A stretch of 64,000 nt of DNA from NCBI RefSeq assembly GCF_052072235.1, contig NZ_CM125436.1, positions 3,900,001 through 3,964,000 on the forward strand, in the 5' to 3' direction. Of this stretch, positions 52,163 through 61,049 are shown in pieces; positions within the stretch are counted from its first letter, which is position 1; the number at the start of each line of letters is the position of its first letter. Source of the DNA: Brevibacillus_D fluminis_A. GTDB taxonomy: Bacteria; Bacillota; Bacilli; Brevibacillales; Brevibacillaceae. The notes under the pieces are model-generated. The model did no database searches and was not told the DNA's origin. It worked only from the letters and a program-made list of their open reading frames with translations. A program made the position numbers and the translations under genes.

Positions 52163-53260
52163 ATGACCAGACCAACCATCGGCATACTGACATGGCGCGG
52201 CGAAGGCAGCCGGTTCGCAGAACCCGGCTATTTTCGCCGTTTAATTCAGGAAGGCTCGCACTTGGGCGCAAACGTATTCCTCTTCTCCCATAAAGATGTA
52301 TCCTTGGCGCAGCGCAAAATCAGAGGCTATGTCCCCGGTGCAAACGGCGGCTGGGTCAGCAAAATTTTCCCGTGGCCCGATGTCGTCATCGACCGCTGCC
52401 GAAAAGGGTCGCCGGAGTACAGAGAACTTCGCAAGAAAAAAAATCTGTTCCTTTACGCCAATCATACGTACACGAATAAAGCGACAGCGACAAAAATCTT
52501 TCTGAAAGAAAAAAGCTTGCTGAAATGGATGCCGGACACGGTCGACTATTCGCCCGCCAACCTGCGCGACATGCTTGGCAAATACAAGCTGCTTTACATC
52601 AAGCCCGGCAATGGCACGGGCGGCCGCAGCATCCTGCAGCTGCGGCGTGCAAAGGATGGCTATCACCTGCTCGGGCGCGATCTTTCTCTCGTTCGGCGCA
52701 AGGCCCATTTGAAGAGCGAAGCCGCATTGGTCACCTGGTTGAACCGCTGGGTCAAAAACCAGCAGATTCGCAACGGAAATTTCATGGTCCAGCAAGGCTT
52801 GCAGCTCAACCTGGTCCCCGGCCGCGTCGCCGATACCCGCCTCTTGATTCAAAAGGATGAGACGGGCACATGGTCCGTGACAGGGCTTGGCGTTCGCGTC
52901 GGTCCAAAAGACAGCTCCACCTCCAATCTGCATGGGGGCGGAAAAGCCGTTCCGTTCCAAACGTTTTTCCGCGAGCGGTTCGGCGAGCAAAAGACAGGTG
53001 CCATTCTCGCGGAATGCCACGAACTCGCTCATGCGGTCGTCGATGTGATCGAACAGCATTTTGGCAGCATGATGGAATTCGGCCTGGACATTGGCGTCGA
53101 TGTAAACGGCAGAGTGTGGCTGATCGAAGTGAACCCGAAACCAGGGCGCGACATTTTCAAAGAGATGGGGCAGACTGCCTTGTTTCGCCAATCTATCCAG
53201 CGCCCGCTGCAATATGCCATGCATCTTCTCGATCAGCAAAGAGAGCAGAAAGCCCTGTGA
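52163..53260 (+). CDS. YheC/YheD family ATP-grasp protein (spore coat-associated)
   Basis: 365 residues. The N-terminal part (IGILTWRGEGSRFAEPG) leads to an ATP-grasp domain: IKPGNGTGGRSILQLRR near 150, QQGLQLN near 210, GLDIGVDVNGRVWLIEVNPKPGR near 305-330 with the metal-binding Glu and Asn. Such proteins associate with the endospore coat in Bacillus and their product is unknown. Their presence supports a spore-former. GGAGGTAATC precedes the ATG. Confidence 0.88.
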   Translation: MTRPTIGILTWRGEGSRFAEPGYFRRLIQEGSHLGANVFLFSHKDVSLAQRKIRGYVPGANGGWVSKIFPWPDVVIDRCRKGSPEYRELRKKKNLFLYANHTYTNKATATKIFLKEKSLLKWMPDTVDYSPANLRDMLGKYKLLYIKPGNGTGGRSILQLRRAKDGYHLLGRDLSLVRRKAHLKSEAALVTWLNRWVKNQQIRNGNFMVQQGLQLNLVPGRVADTRLLIQKDETGTWSVTGLGVRVGPKDSSTSNLHGGGKAVPFQTFFRERFGEQKTGAILAECHELAHAVVDVIEQHFGSMMEFGLDIGVDVNGRVWLIEVNPKPGRDIFKEMGQTALFRQSIQRPLQYAMHLLDQQREQKAL

Positions 53261-53273
53261 ATCAGGGCTTTTT
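53249..53273 (+). terminator. Terminator overlapping the YheC/D stop codon
   Basis: AAAGCCCTG-TGAAT-CAGGGCTTTTT. Confidence 0.9.
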
Positions 53274-53424
53274 CTCATTTTACTCTCATCTTTCCCTCAT
53301 CATATTCTCATTTACATATAGGAAAATAGACCCTAAAGAAAAGAAATCTCGTTACCGATAGTTAGAAACCTCTCCTTTTTTAGGTCCATCTGCTCAAAAT
53401 GCCCATAGGAAAATTTTGCAGGGT

Positions 53425-53440
53425 TATGTATCTGGATACA
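53425..53440. promoter_or_regulatory. Palindrome upstream of the NlpC/P60 gene
   Basis: ATGTATC-TG-GATACAT has perfect seven-base arms and lies about 60 bases before the start codon, where an operator would be expected. No known regulator matches it to my knowledge. Confidence 0.4.
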
Positions 53441-53502
53441 TTGCTTTAACATGGAAATGTACCCAGTTAGCTGGGGCGACAACAACACGAGGAGGAACAA
53501 CA

Positions 53503-54405
53503 ATGACAAAGAAAGATTGGCTGAAAAAATCTACATTGGCTGTCATGCTGAGCACATCCCTGTTGGTGTTCGCTGATGGTGGACAAGCCTTCGCTGCGCA
53601 AGCGAGTGCGAGCGATGTAGCGAACAATGCCTATGATTTGCTGGGCAAACCATATAAAAGCAACGCAAATGGACCAAGCTCCTTTGACTCGGCGGGATTC
53701 ATTACATATGTCATGAAAGAAAACGGCATCAAGCTGGATGATTCGCTCAAATCGTTGACGACAGCAGGAAAAAGCGCATCGACGACTGACATCAAGCAAG
53801 GCGACATCCTGTTCTTCAAAAATGATTCCTATGCAGGCATCTACGTCGGGAACGACAAGTTCCTGTACGCTTCCAAAGGCCAGGGAAAAGTTGTTGAACA
53901 AAATCTGTCCAAAGTAAAAAGCGATTTGACCAAAGTTCGCCGTGTCCTGGATGAGAATACCGGCACAACAAAGCCAGAAACTTCTCAAAATTGGGAAAAG
54001 GTTGCCCAAAGCGTCATCAAAGCTGGTGAAAAGTACCTCGGTACACCATACCAATATGCATCCAGCCGTTCTGACAAATCTACGATGGACTGCTCCGAAT
54101 TCGTGATGTGGGCCTACAAAGAAGGCGCGAACATCGACTTGGGCAAAGGCGGCGCTCGCTCCGAGTTCAAGAAAACGAAAGAGATTTCCCGCAGCCAACT
54201 GCGCCCTGGCGATCTTGTCTTCTTCTCGACCAGAGCAACCATGAAATATGACGCAAACGATATTAACCGCATCGGTCACGTCGGCATCTATGTTGGCGAT
54301 AACAAGGTACTTCATACATATGGTGAAGGCGGCGTGAAATACAGCTCCATGAAAAGCGGCTGGTGGGACGAGCACTTTGTCAGAGCTGGCCGTGTCATCA
54401 ACTAA
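53503..54405 (+). CDS. Secreted peptidase with two NlpC/P60 (C40) domains, the first inactive
   Basis: 300 residues with a signal peptide (cleavage near AFA-AQA, residue 31). Domain 1 (about 36-150) has FDSAGF where the catalytic FDCSGF is expected (Ser63 for Cys) and Tyr110 in place of the catalytic His, so it should be dead. Domain 2 (165-300) keeps Cys197 (MDCSEF) and His259 (GHVGIYVGD) and should cut peptide cross-links of peptidoglycan. The dead copy may bind wall peptides. GAGGAGGAAC precedes the ATG. Base composition is slightly more AT-rich than the neighbours. Confidence 0.88.
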   Translation: MTKKDWLKKSTLAVMLSTSLLVFADGGQAFAAQASASDVANNAYDLLGKPYKSNANGPSSFDSAGFITYVMKENGIKLDDSLKSLTTAGKSASTTDIKQGDILFFKNDSYAGIYVGNDKFLYASKGQGKVVEQNLSKVKSDLTKVRRVLDENTGTTKPETSQNWEKVAQSVIKAGEKYLGTPYQYASSRSDKSTMDCSEFVMWAYKEGANIDLGKGGARSEFKKTKEISRSQLRPGDLVFFSTRATMKYDANDINRIGHVGIYVGDNKVLHTYGEGGVKYSSMKSGWWDEHFVRAGRVIN

Positions 54406-54436
54406 TCAGGCTATCGCAGGATCGATTCGAACCGTT

Positions 54437-54469
54437 GGCTCCCCAATCTTTTTGGCGGAGCCTTTTTTC
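54437..54469 (+). terminator. Terminator after the NlpC/P60 gene
   Basis: GGCTCC pairs with GGAGCC around a long loop and is followed by six T. Confidence 0.75.
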
Positions 54470-54472
54470 TAC

Positions 54473-54519
54473 AAAAAAAGCCCTCAGACACCGCTTCCGG
54501 TGCGCTGAAGGCTTTTTCC
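54473..54519 (-). terminator. Terminator after the SEC-C protein gene
   Basis: AAAAAGCC-TTCAGC-ACC pairs imperfectly with GGTGTCTGAGGGCTTTTTTT on the minus strand. Confidence 0.75.
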
Positions 54520-54547
54520 TGTTTATTGCTCTTGCGTGGCAGTACGA

Positions 54548-56578
54548 CTAGGCCAGTACGGTTACGTCAGCACCCAGCAGTTTGGAAACGACCGGCGGAT
54601 ACAGCTCCGGTGTGCCGTACAAACGCCAAGCTCCGTCCGCTGCCTGTCCAATCACGGCAAACAGCGACCAGTTTGCTGCAAGCGCGTCTTCCACTGCGCT
54701 CTCAAGCTTGAGAACCAGCTCAGCGCCGCCTTTTTGCTTCACGCTCCAGCCTGATGCCTGCTTGGCTGAAACGACCCAGACATTCTCTGCGACCTCGCTC
54801 GGCTTGCGAGCGGCGTCGTACAGATTGCCCAGCGCTTCTTTTTGCAGCAGCTGGCGCATCCGGAACGCTTCCGGCAATGTCTCCTTCAGCTCCGTCAGCA
54901 GCGTCTGCATTGCAGCGGAGAGAATGGTCTTGTGCCGCTTATCCAGCCATTTGAAGAACGCGGTCAGGACGGAGAGCAGATTGGCTGCAAACGTTTTGGA
55001 GATGGTCTCCGAGCGTTTCACGCAATCGTGCGTGAGGAAATAGGCCATTTCCTCCGGACGCAGCTGCGCCCAATCAAAACGCGGTCCGAATGCGCTGCGC
55101 ACAAAAGTGCGGAACAGATTCATGACCTCATCGTATTTTTTTACAGTCGCTTCGGACTTGCCTTCCGTCATTTCGCGCACGAAGTCGGCAATGTCGCCAA
55201 GCAGCTGCGGCTGTACGGTATAAACACTTTCCGGCAGCCCTTCGATCAGCGGGCGGCTGAGCAAGTTTTCGATGCTCATCGCCGCATTCGGCAAGGCCAG
55301 GCGCGGTCTGAGCAGATCCAGACGCATATAGCGGCCCGCTCCCTGGCCCACCTGGTTTTCCTTCTCCATCTGGGTCACGACCTGCTCCAACTGCTGTTTG
55401 AACTCGCCATGCTCCGATGCTGCGACCAGGATCGGCTCCATGCCGCCCAATTCCGGCTGCTCCGAGGTCAGCCACTTTTCGGCAAAGTACGTCTGAACGG
55501 CCCATTGCAGCAGTTTGGGTGGAAGCGCAGGCTCACTGGTGATGAAGATGGTGCCATTGCTCAAGCGAGCATTGGTCGAGGTCAGCACTTGAATCGGCTG
55601 CTCCTCCACAAGCTCGCTGCAGTACAGCGCATCGGCGATCTCCTCTGCTTGCGGTGCGAACGCCTCGATGACGAGCACCTCTTCCTGCAGATGCACTTCA
55701 CCCGCAACTTCATGCAGCTCCAGGAGCGCGTTGCCGAGCGGCTGCAGCAAAAACTCCTGCTTGGCCGTTGTATACACCCACAGCTCATCAGCCGCATCCT
55801 GCTTTTTCAGCGTAAATGACGGATTCGCCTCCAGGCGCTCCCGCATTTCACTGCGCGAAAACGGCTGCTTGTACGTGCGGCGCAATAGCCCTGTTGCCTG
55901 CCGCTCCATCTGCGTCGATCCGGATTGCAAAACAAATCGGTACAGGTCAGGCGCTGTAAGGCTACCCGAGTTTTTCGCCAATTCGAGTAACGCTGGCTGC
56001 AGTTGGGCTGGCAAAAACATGCTGCCCGAGAACAGCAAATCCCGCTGTCCGAGTGACAGCAAGCGGCCTGCTATAATCTGCCCGGGTTGTGGGGTGACGC
56101 CTTTGACGTCGACGACTTCACGGCGTCCCTCCCCAAGCAGCTCGCGAACGGTTACATGATCATCATGAATCTCCTCAAGTACATAAAGCGCGAACGAGAG
56201 GTGACGGAAGCCTTCTTGCAGCTCCGCTTCCATTTTCCGGCCATCTTGGGCCAAAAATTGATCCAGCAAGCTGCCCCCGACTGGTTTGCGATCAAACACG
56301 AACCAGTTGTAGAAGTGTGCAGCCCATTCCGGCGAAAGCAGCGTTTCTTCCGGCAAGCCCACTTCTTGCGCGATTTGCGCCCGCGCCTGCGCTACATCCG
56401 CATCCGTCGCATGTACGCCTACGAATCTGCGCAGCTTTTCGATCCACATGGTGTATTCCTTGCGCAAGCGCTGTTCACGCAAACCTCGCAACTCATCAAT
56501 GGGCGTGACGACACCACAACATTTTTTGTATTTTTTTCCGCTTCCGCACGGACAAAGCTCATTTCTACCGACTGACAT
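54548..56578 (-). CDS. Large protein with N-terminal SEC-C zinc motif and integrase SAM-like segment
   Basis: 676 residues, soluble. The SEC-C zinc motif is at the very start (Cys9, Cys11, Cys20, Cys21 in GRNELCPCGSGKKYKKCCG). Near residues 480-560 the stretch ATVKKYDEVMNLFRTFVRSA followed by LLSVLTAFFKWLDKRHK resembles the N-terminal core-binding domain of tyrosine recombinases, but no catalytic Arg-His-Arg-Tyr domain follows. The remainder is Leu/Glu/Ala-rich and unrecognised. The start is the ATG before SVGRNE; its AGGAG is about 14 bases away. It may bind DNA or a translocon partner, which is inference. Confidence 0.72.
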   Translation of the reverse strand: MSVGRNELCPCGSGKKYKKCCGVVTPIDELRGLREQRLRKEYTMWIEKLRRFVGVHATDADVAQARAQIAQEVGLPEETLLSPEWAAHFYNWFVFDRKPVGGSLLDQFLAQDGRKMEAELQEGFRHLSFALYVLEEIHDDHVTVRELLGEGRREVVDVKGVTPQPGQIIAGRLLSLGQRDLLFSGSMFLPAQLQPALLELAKNSGSLTAPDLYRFVLQSGSTQMERQATGLLRRTYKQPFSRSEMRERLEANPSFTLKKQDAADELWVYTTAKQEFLLQPLGNALLELHEVAGEVHLQEEVLVIEAFAPQAEEIADALYCSELVEEQPIQVLTSTNARLSNGTIFITSEPALPPKLLQWAVQTYFAEKWLTSEQPELGGMEPILVAASEHGEFKQQLEQVVTQMEKENQVGQGAGRYMRLDLLRPRLALPNAAMSIENLLSRPLIEGLPESVYTVQPQLLGDIADFVREMTEGKSEATVKKYDEVMNLFRTFVRSAFGPRFDWAQLRPEEMAYFLTHDCVKRSETISKTFAANLLSVLTAFFKWLDKRHKTILSAAMQTLLTELKETLPEAFRMRQLLQKEALGNLYDAARKPSEVAENVWVVSAKQASGWSVKQKGGAELVLKLESAVEDALAANWSLFAVIGQAADGAWRLYGTPELYPPVVSKLLGADVTVLA

Positions 56579-56720
56579 GGGGGATGGTTCTACTCCTTTC
56601 GTCACGAAACACTCACGCATGGTGACAATAAAAGTCCACGCGTGAAAAAAACGCCTTCGACTTATGTTCCCAGTTTTCCCCGATTCGTCGAAATTCGCTC
56701 ATCATCTGGGCAAATTTTTG

Positions 56721-56981
56721 TTAGAATCGTTGGGAATCATGGGTAATTCCAGCATCCGCCAATGGTTCGTAATGGGAAACAAAGGCTTCCAGCTGCTGGA
56801 TCATTCTTTCAATACGCTGTTTTTCCGCAATTTGGCTCGAAATAGCAGATAATTGGTTGGTTGAAAACAGGCGAATCACCTCTTCATCCATAAACGCAAG
56901 GCGTACCCGATAGTCCTGGATGATCTGTCGCAACAGAACAAACCGCTCTTCTAACCGGATCATTGCCTCATGCTGACTCAT
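56721..56981 (-). CDS. Short coiled-coil protein coupled to the gene upstream
   Basis: 86 residues, almost entirely helical with heptad-like spacing (LEERFVLLRQIIQDYRVRL, then IAEKQRIERMIQQLEAFV). The ATG overlaps the stop of the preceding gene (ATGA), so it is made only with that protein. The two probably form a complex. No family is known to me. Confidence 0.6.
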   Translation of the reverse strand: MSQHEAMIRLEERFVLLRQIIQDYRVRLAFMDEEVIRLFSTNQLSAISSQIAEKQRIERMIQQLEAFVSHYEPLADAGITHDSQRF

Positions 56982-58120
56982 TGTCCGATAGCGGCCAGCA
57001 CCTGTTGGATTCCTTGTACGAGCTGCTCGTTTTTCCATTTTTCCTGCATCAGCTCTTCGATTGCCTGCATGTTGCTTTGTTGGAAGTTGTTCACAACTTC
57101 TTGACCCATATCGTGGTTGCGCGTTTCCAGAAGAGCTACCGCTTTTTTCAACAACTCGTCAACTTCATGCAGTACCGGTTTTGTCAATGTCGTGTTCATT
57201 CCCAATTCCTCCTTGGCCTCAATCGTTATCGTTGATGCATTGTTACCTTCATTGGTCGATTCATCTGTTTCTTCTGTTGATTCTGTTTCGTCTGTTTCTT
57301 CTGTTGCTTCCGGCACCTGTGCCTCATTCTGTTCATCGGCGGCTTCCACTTGCGGTGCGTCTGTTTCTGTTGCTTCCGCTGCATGTGCGGCTTCAACAGC
57401 TACAGGCGCATCGGCAGCTTCTGCTTCAACCGGTTCGACCGGAACATCCGCGCTCGCTGCTTCAGCTGCGAGCGTCGCCGCCGCTTCCGCCTGATGCGCA
57501 TCACCGGTCGTCTCTTCCGCCTGGCTTCGTATGTACACCACTTCACCTTCCACCTGGAACCTGTCGTCCATTTCCGGAAGAAAAACGTACTCTTTTGCGT
57601 TCAAGCCAAGATACACTTCGAGGACATGGCCATAGGAACGCAAAGCCAGCTGCTGAAACTTCCGCTCGACAGCAAACGTATACAGCAAGTCGTTGGCCAG
57701 CTTCCAGTCGACCAGGTACCAGCGCGGGTCCCCTTCATATTGTACAAATCGGGGATCTCGCTCCAGTTCCAGCATGCGGGAGACTTGATTCCAGGAAAAG
57801 CTGGTTCTTTTTCGCAGCTCGGGTATGATCTGATCCAGGCTCCTCGGTAAATGTGTCTCACGCATGAATCGGTAAGCCAAATCGAACACCTGATGTGGCG
57901 CGTATGTCAATTCCAATATCGCTTCGCTGCGCCCAATGCGAACCGGTCCGGCTGGATGCGCGAGCACCTCTTGGAGCATAGATTCTGCTGGGGTAACAAC
58001 ATCGGCTTCCCGCAGTGTTTGGTCGAGTCGCTCTAAGAATTCATTTCTTGGAAGTGAACGCTCCCCGGGCCGGAACACTTTCTTGATGAAACTGGCGGAT
58101 GTATAGGTTGGCCGTTTCAT
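56978..58120 (-). CDS. Uncharacterised protein with winged-helix-like domain, acidic/Ala-rich linker and helical tail
   Basis: 380 residues. The segment about 80-165 (LPRSLDQIIPELRKRTSFSW then RFVQYEGDPRWYLVDWKL) has the pattern of a HARE/winged-helix domain like that of RNA polymerase delta. Residues about 210-300 are low-complexity Ala/Glu/Thr/Val, and the last 70 residues (DELLKKAVALLE...IEELMQEKWKNEQL) are helical. GGAGG lies nine bases before the second ATG, taken as start. A coiled-coil gene is coupled behind it. Function unknown. Confidence 0.65.
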   Translation of the reverse strand: MKRPTYTSASFIKKVFRPGERSLPRNEFLERLDQTLREADVVTPAESMLQEVLAHPAGPVRIGRSEAILELTYAPHQVFDLAYRFMRETHLPRSLDQIIPELRKRTSFSWNQVSRMLELERDPRFVQYEGDPRWYLVDWKLANDLLYTFAVERKFQQLALRSYGHVLEVYLGLNAKEYVFLPEMDDRFQVEGEVVYIRSQAEETTGDAHQAEAAATLAAEAASADVPVEPVEAEAADAPVAVEAAHAAEATETDAPQVEAADEQNEAQVPEATEETDETESTEETDESTNEGNNASTITIEAKEELGMNTTLTKPVLHEVDELLKKAVALLETRNHDMGQEVVNNFQQSNMQAIEELMQEKWKNEQLVQGIQQVLAAIGQ

Positions 58121-58239
58121 GAACATTCTCCTCCATTCTCCCAGACATCTTCCAATGTAAGTTGGAATAAGGTAGGTATTCTACAAAAATAGAAAATTTC
58201 CTACTTACGATCTATGATGTTGCATGAGTTTTTCTGCGA

Positions 58240-59181
58240 TTAATACCCGCGCCACACCCGGCGGCGAAGCACGGGTGCATAATCCCATTCTTCTTCCATC
58301 TGCGTCAAGGTTTGCCCAAGCGCATTCATTTTGCTGTCGATCTGATCTAGGTAGTGGAACAGAACGGCGGTTGGCGTTTTACCGGAGACCGCGCTGCCGT
58401 ATCCGAGGTCGACGTCACCGTGGTGGCTCAAGATGCAATGCTTCAGGTGCAAAATCTCCGCATCCTGGGGCGAAATCCCAAGCGCCCGGCAGGCGTCGCT
58501 GACCAGTTCAACCCCCATGACAAGGTGGCCGATCAGTTGGCCGGGCGTGGAGTATTCGGGCGCGATGGCATCGGACAGCTCGTACAGCTTCCCGATATCG
58601 TGCAGGATGCAAGTCGCGTACAGGCTGTCGCGGTCGACCTGCGGATAAAGCGGCACTATCCGGTCTGCCAACGTGAGCAAGGAAACGATGTGTTCCAAGA
58701 GCCCGCTGTAGTAGTTATGATGCATTTTCACGCCAGCCGGAAAGCTTTTGAGGCGGTCTTGCAGGTCGGGGTCCCCGAGCAAATGCTCAATTACGCTTCG
58801 CAGCGTCTGGCTTTTCAGCTTGCCGACATATTCGGTAAGCGACGCCCACAGCTCGTCTTGCGGCACCGGCGAGGCTTGCACCAGCGACTCATGCCCCACC
58901 TCGTCCGACGCAGTCGCGAGGCGAATGCGCTGGATGACCAGTTGTTTTTTGCCCCGATACATCTGAACGGTCGCATCGATTTTCACGATCGCCTTCACCT
59001 GGATGATCTCTTTAAGCTCCTCGGTTACATCCCATACTTTGGCCGGCAAGCTGCCGGACTGATCGGCCAGCTCCAGGTTAAAATACTCCTTCTGGTTGCT
59101 TGCCGTCGCCAGCTCTTTTTGTTTGACCAGGCAAAATGTGATGACGCGTTCTCCCTCCGCATAGTCGTTCAAGTGTTTCAA
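58240..59181 (-). CDS. yhaM: 3'-5' exoribonuclease YhaM
   Basis: 313 residues. An N-terminal OB fold (about 15-100, TFCLVKQKELATASNQKEYF) is followed by an HD hydrolase domain with HHNYYSGLLEHI near 157 and LHDIGKLYELSD near 196, and HCILSHHGD near 255. The order and length match Bacillus YhaM, which trims RNA from the 3' end. TTG start with GAGGGG upstream. Together with the YkvA-like and DedA genes it lies on one strand with short gaps. Confidence 0.92.
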   Translation of the reverse strand: MKHLNDYAEGERVITFCLVKQKELATASNQKEYFNLELADQSGSLPAKVWDVTEELKEIIQVKAIVKIDATVQMYRGKKQLVIQRIRLATASDEVGHESLVQASPVPQDELWASLTEYVGKLKSQTLRSVIEHLLGDPDLQDRLKSFPAGVKMHHNYYSGLLEHIVSLLTLADRIVPLYPQVDRDSLYATCILHDIGKLYELSDAIAPEYSTPGQLIGHLVMGVELVSDACRALGISPQDAEILHLKHCILSHHGDVDLGYGSAVSGKTPTAVLFHYLDQIDSKMNALGQTLTQMEEEWDYAPVLRRRVWRGY

Positions 59182-59193
59182 GATGGATTCCCC

Positions 59194-59706
59194 TCACTTC
59201 TTTTTCGCCTTGGAGAAAAGCAACTCTTTCAATTTGGTTACCATATTTTGTCCTACCAGCTCATCCGCTGTTTTCACAACGCTCGAGATGACGTCCAGCA
59301 GGTTTTGTTTGCCATTCCAATGCTCAAGCACGATGGATTGATCCACATCGAGCAAAATTTTTCGCAGCGCGTAGACCGCGAGCACGACATCATCGACCAT
59401 CCCCAACGGACCGGCCACCAGTTCCGGAATCAGATCGATCGGCGAGATGAAATAGGTGACCGCCAAGCCGACGATCGCTTTTGCTTCCAGCGGGACCCGC
59501 TTGTCCACCATCAATCGGGCGAGGAGCACGAACAGGTCAGGCGCGAGCAGAATCACTTGCGAAATTTGATCGTTGACGCCCTTTTCCTTGATGAACCGTT
59601 CCATTTTTGCACGCAATTTATCGTAGAAGCGCTGGTGCTCTTCCGGCAGTTTGACAGGCACCAATTCGGTTGTTTCGCGTTTCACCAAGCTGTTCATTTC
59701 GTCCAT
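59194..59706 (-). CDS. DUF1232 (YkvA-like) membrane-associated protein
   Basis: 170 residues. The DUF1232 signature KAIVGLAVTYFISPIDLIPE (near residue 93) and MVDDVVLAVYALRKIL follow a charged N-terminus; the family is small, membrane-associated and of unknown function. The ATG is preceded by AAAGGA at ten bases; a GTG three codons upstream is the alternative. It ends 12 bases before yhaM. Confidence 0.85.
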   Translation of the reverse strand: MDEMNSLVKRETTELVPVKLPEEHQRFYDKLRAKMERFIKEKGVNDQISQVILLAPDLFVLLARLMVDKRVPLEAKAIVGLAVTYFISPIDLIPELVAGPLGMVDDVVLAVYALRKILLDVDQSIVLEHWNGKQNLLDVISSVVKTADELVGQNMVTKLKELLFSKAKKK

Positions 59707-59730
59707 CGTGAACACATCCTTTTCCCTGCG

Positions 59731-60348
59731 TTATTTACCCTTCTTTTTGCGGTAAAACGAAAAAGCAACGATACCCACCAGAACCACAATGAAAAAGATC
59801 GCCAAATTCCGGGAAATCAGATCAAAAAGCTGCTCCCATCGCTCACCCAGCTGCCAGCCAAGCGTCACGAACAAGACGCACCACACCAACCCGCCCATGT
59901 AGGTGTACACGATAAACGACACAAAAGAGAGCTGTGTGATCCCGGCGAAATAAGCGGTGAATTGTCTGACGCCCGGGATGAAGTACCCAAGCGGCAGCGC
60001 CCATTTGCCTACACGATTAAACCAGCTTTCCGTCTTTTTGTAAACGGTATAGCCCAATCCGAGGCGTTTGCCGTATTTCTCGATCACCGGATAGCCGACT
60101 TTCCTGCCGATCCAGTAGGCGGCCGTCATGGCGCTGATCGACCCCAAATAGCAGACGAGCATCGTCATCCAGTAGTCAAGCTCCCCTGTCGACACGAGAA
60201 ACCCGGAGAATACAAGCAATGTCTCTTCAGGCATCGGCATGCCGAGGATGCCGAGGAAAAACAGCAAATAGAGCGCGATATAGCCATAATTGGCGATATA
60301 TTCGCTAAATACTTGAATCGCTTCTTGCAAGCCCTTCACCACACCCAT
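59731..60348 (-). CDS. DedA family membrane protein
   Basis: 205 residues, about five hydrophobic helices. GMPMPEETLLVFSGFL near residue 36 and GYFIPGVRQFTAYFAGI near 123 are the DedA-family motifs, including the membrane-embedded acidic and Arg residues. DedA proteins move lipids such as undecaprenyl phosphate or phosphatidylethanolamine and protect against envelope stress. The ATG start has no clear ribosome binding site; a start a few codons later is possible. Confidence 0.88.
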   Translation of the reverse strand: MGVVKGLQEAIQVFSEYIANYGYIALYLLFFLGILGMPMPEETLLVFSGFLVSTGELDYWMTMLVCYLGSISAMTAAYWIGRKVGYPVIEKYGKRLGLGYTVYKKTESWFNRVGKWALPLGYFIPGVRQFTAYFAGITQLSFVSFIVYTYMGGLVWCVLFVTLGWQLGERWEQLFDLISRNLAIFFIVVLVGIVAFSFYRKKKGK

Positions 60349-60432
60349 GCCGCAAAATGTACGCACTCTCTAGTATTATGCCAAATCTTTGGCTGAAAGC
60401 AAATTTGACCGGTCGAAAATCGTCGTGCGAAA

Positions 60433-60462
60433 TTGGCGCTGTCGAATCGTTTCAGGTATAAT
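60433..60462 (+). promoter_or_regulatory. SigmaA promoter of the DUF2062 gene
   Basis: TTGGCG (60433-60438) and TATAAT (60457-60462) with an 18-base spacer. Confidence 0.6.
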
Positions 60463-60501
60463 AAGGAGAATCTGACCACGCTAAATGAGGGAATTGTGTA
60501 C

Positions 60502-60981
60502 ATGTGGAGAAAATTATATCGCAAATTCAAATTTGAATATTACAAATTGATGCGAATGAAAGGAGCCGCATCGATCATTGCCAGAGGATTCGCTCTTGGC
60601 ATTGCGATTGAATTCATTACCTTGCCCACCATCGGTTTAGCGTTCCTGCTGCTGTATCCGTTGAATACCCTGTTCCGCGGCAGTTTCTCGGCAGCCCTGA
60701 TCGGCTTTGTCATTGGAAAGCTGGTCCTGCCCATTTTCATGATTCCGAATATGAAACTCGGCAGCCTCATTCTCGGTCAATCCGCGTCCAATCATGTCGA
60801 TCACGGCGGAGCGGGCTTCTGGGCTTTTATCGCCTGGATGAAAAAGTACGGGCTTGCCTATTTTACCGGCAGCGCTGTAATGGGTATTTTTGCCGCGATC
60901 GTCAGTTATTTTTTGGTCTATGCGGGGCTTACGCTGTACCGGAAAAGGAAAGCGCGCCGTCGCTCCGCTTCGGTAGGGTGA
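60502..60981 (+). CDS. DUF2062 membrane protein
   Basis: 159 residues. A basic N-terminus (WRKLYRKFKFEYYKLMRMKG) is followed by two to four hydrophobic helices (ARGFALGIAIEF near 32 onward) and a basic tail. DUF2062 proteins are small inner-membrane proteins of unknown role, sometimes linked to glycosyltransferases. GAGGG precedes the ATG by ten bases. Confidence 0.82.
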   Translation: MWRKLYRKFKFEYYKLMRMKGAASIIARGFALGIAIEFITLPTIGLAFLLLYPLNTLFRGSFSAALIGFVIGKLVLPIFMIPNMKLGSLILGQSASNHVDHGGAGFWAFIAWMKKYGLAYFTGSAVMGIFAAIVSYFLVYAGLTLYRKRKARRRSASVG

Positions 60982-61001
60982 CCGGACAAAACATACGTAA
61001 A

Positions 61002-61032
61002 AAGGACCACTCAGCAATGAATGGTCCTTCTT
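61002..61032. terminator. Terminator after the DUF2062 gene
   Basis: AAGGACCA pairs with TGGTCCTT and is followed by CTT. Confidence 0.6.
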
Positions 61033-61049
61033 GTGTGCAGGTACGTCCT

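Noticed and set aside
54437..54469. Another copy of the hairpin repeat
   Set aside because: Only GGCGGAGCC is shared; the rest is a normal terminator stem with a T-tract.
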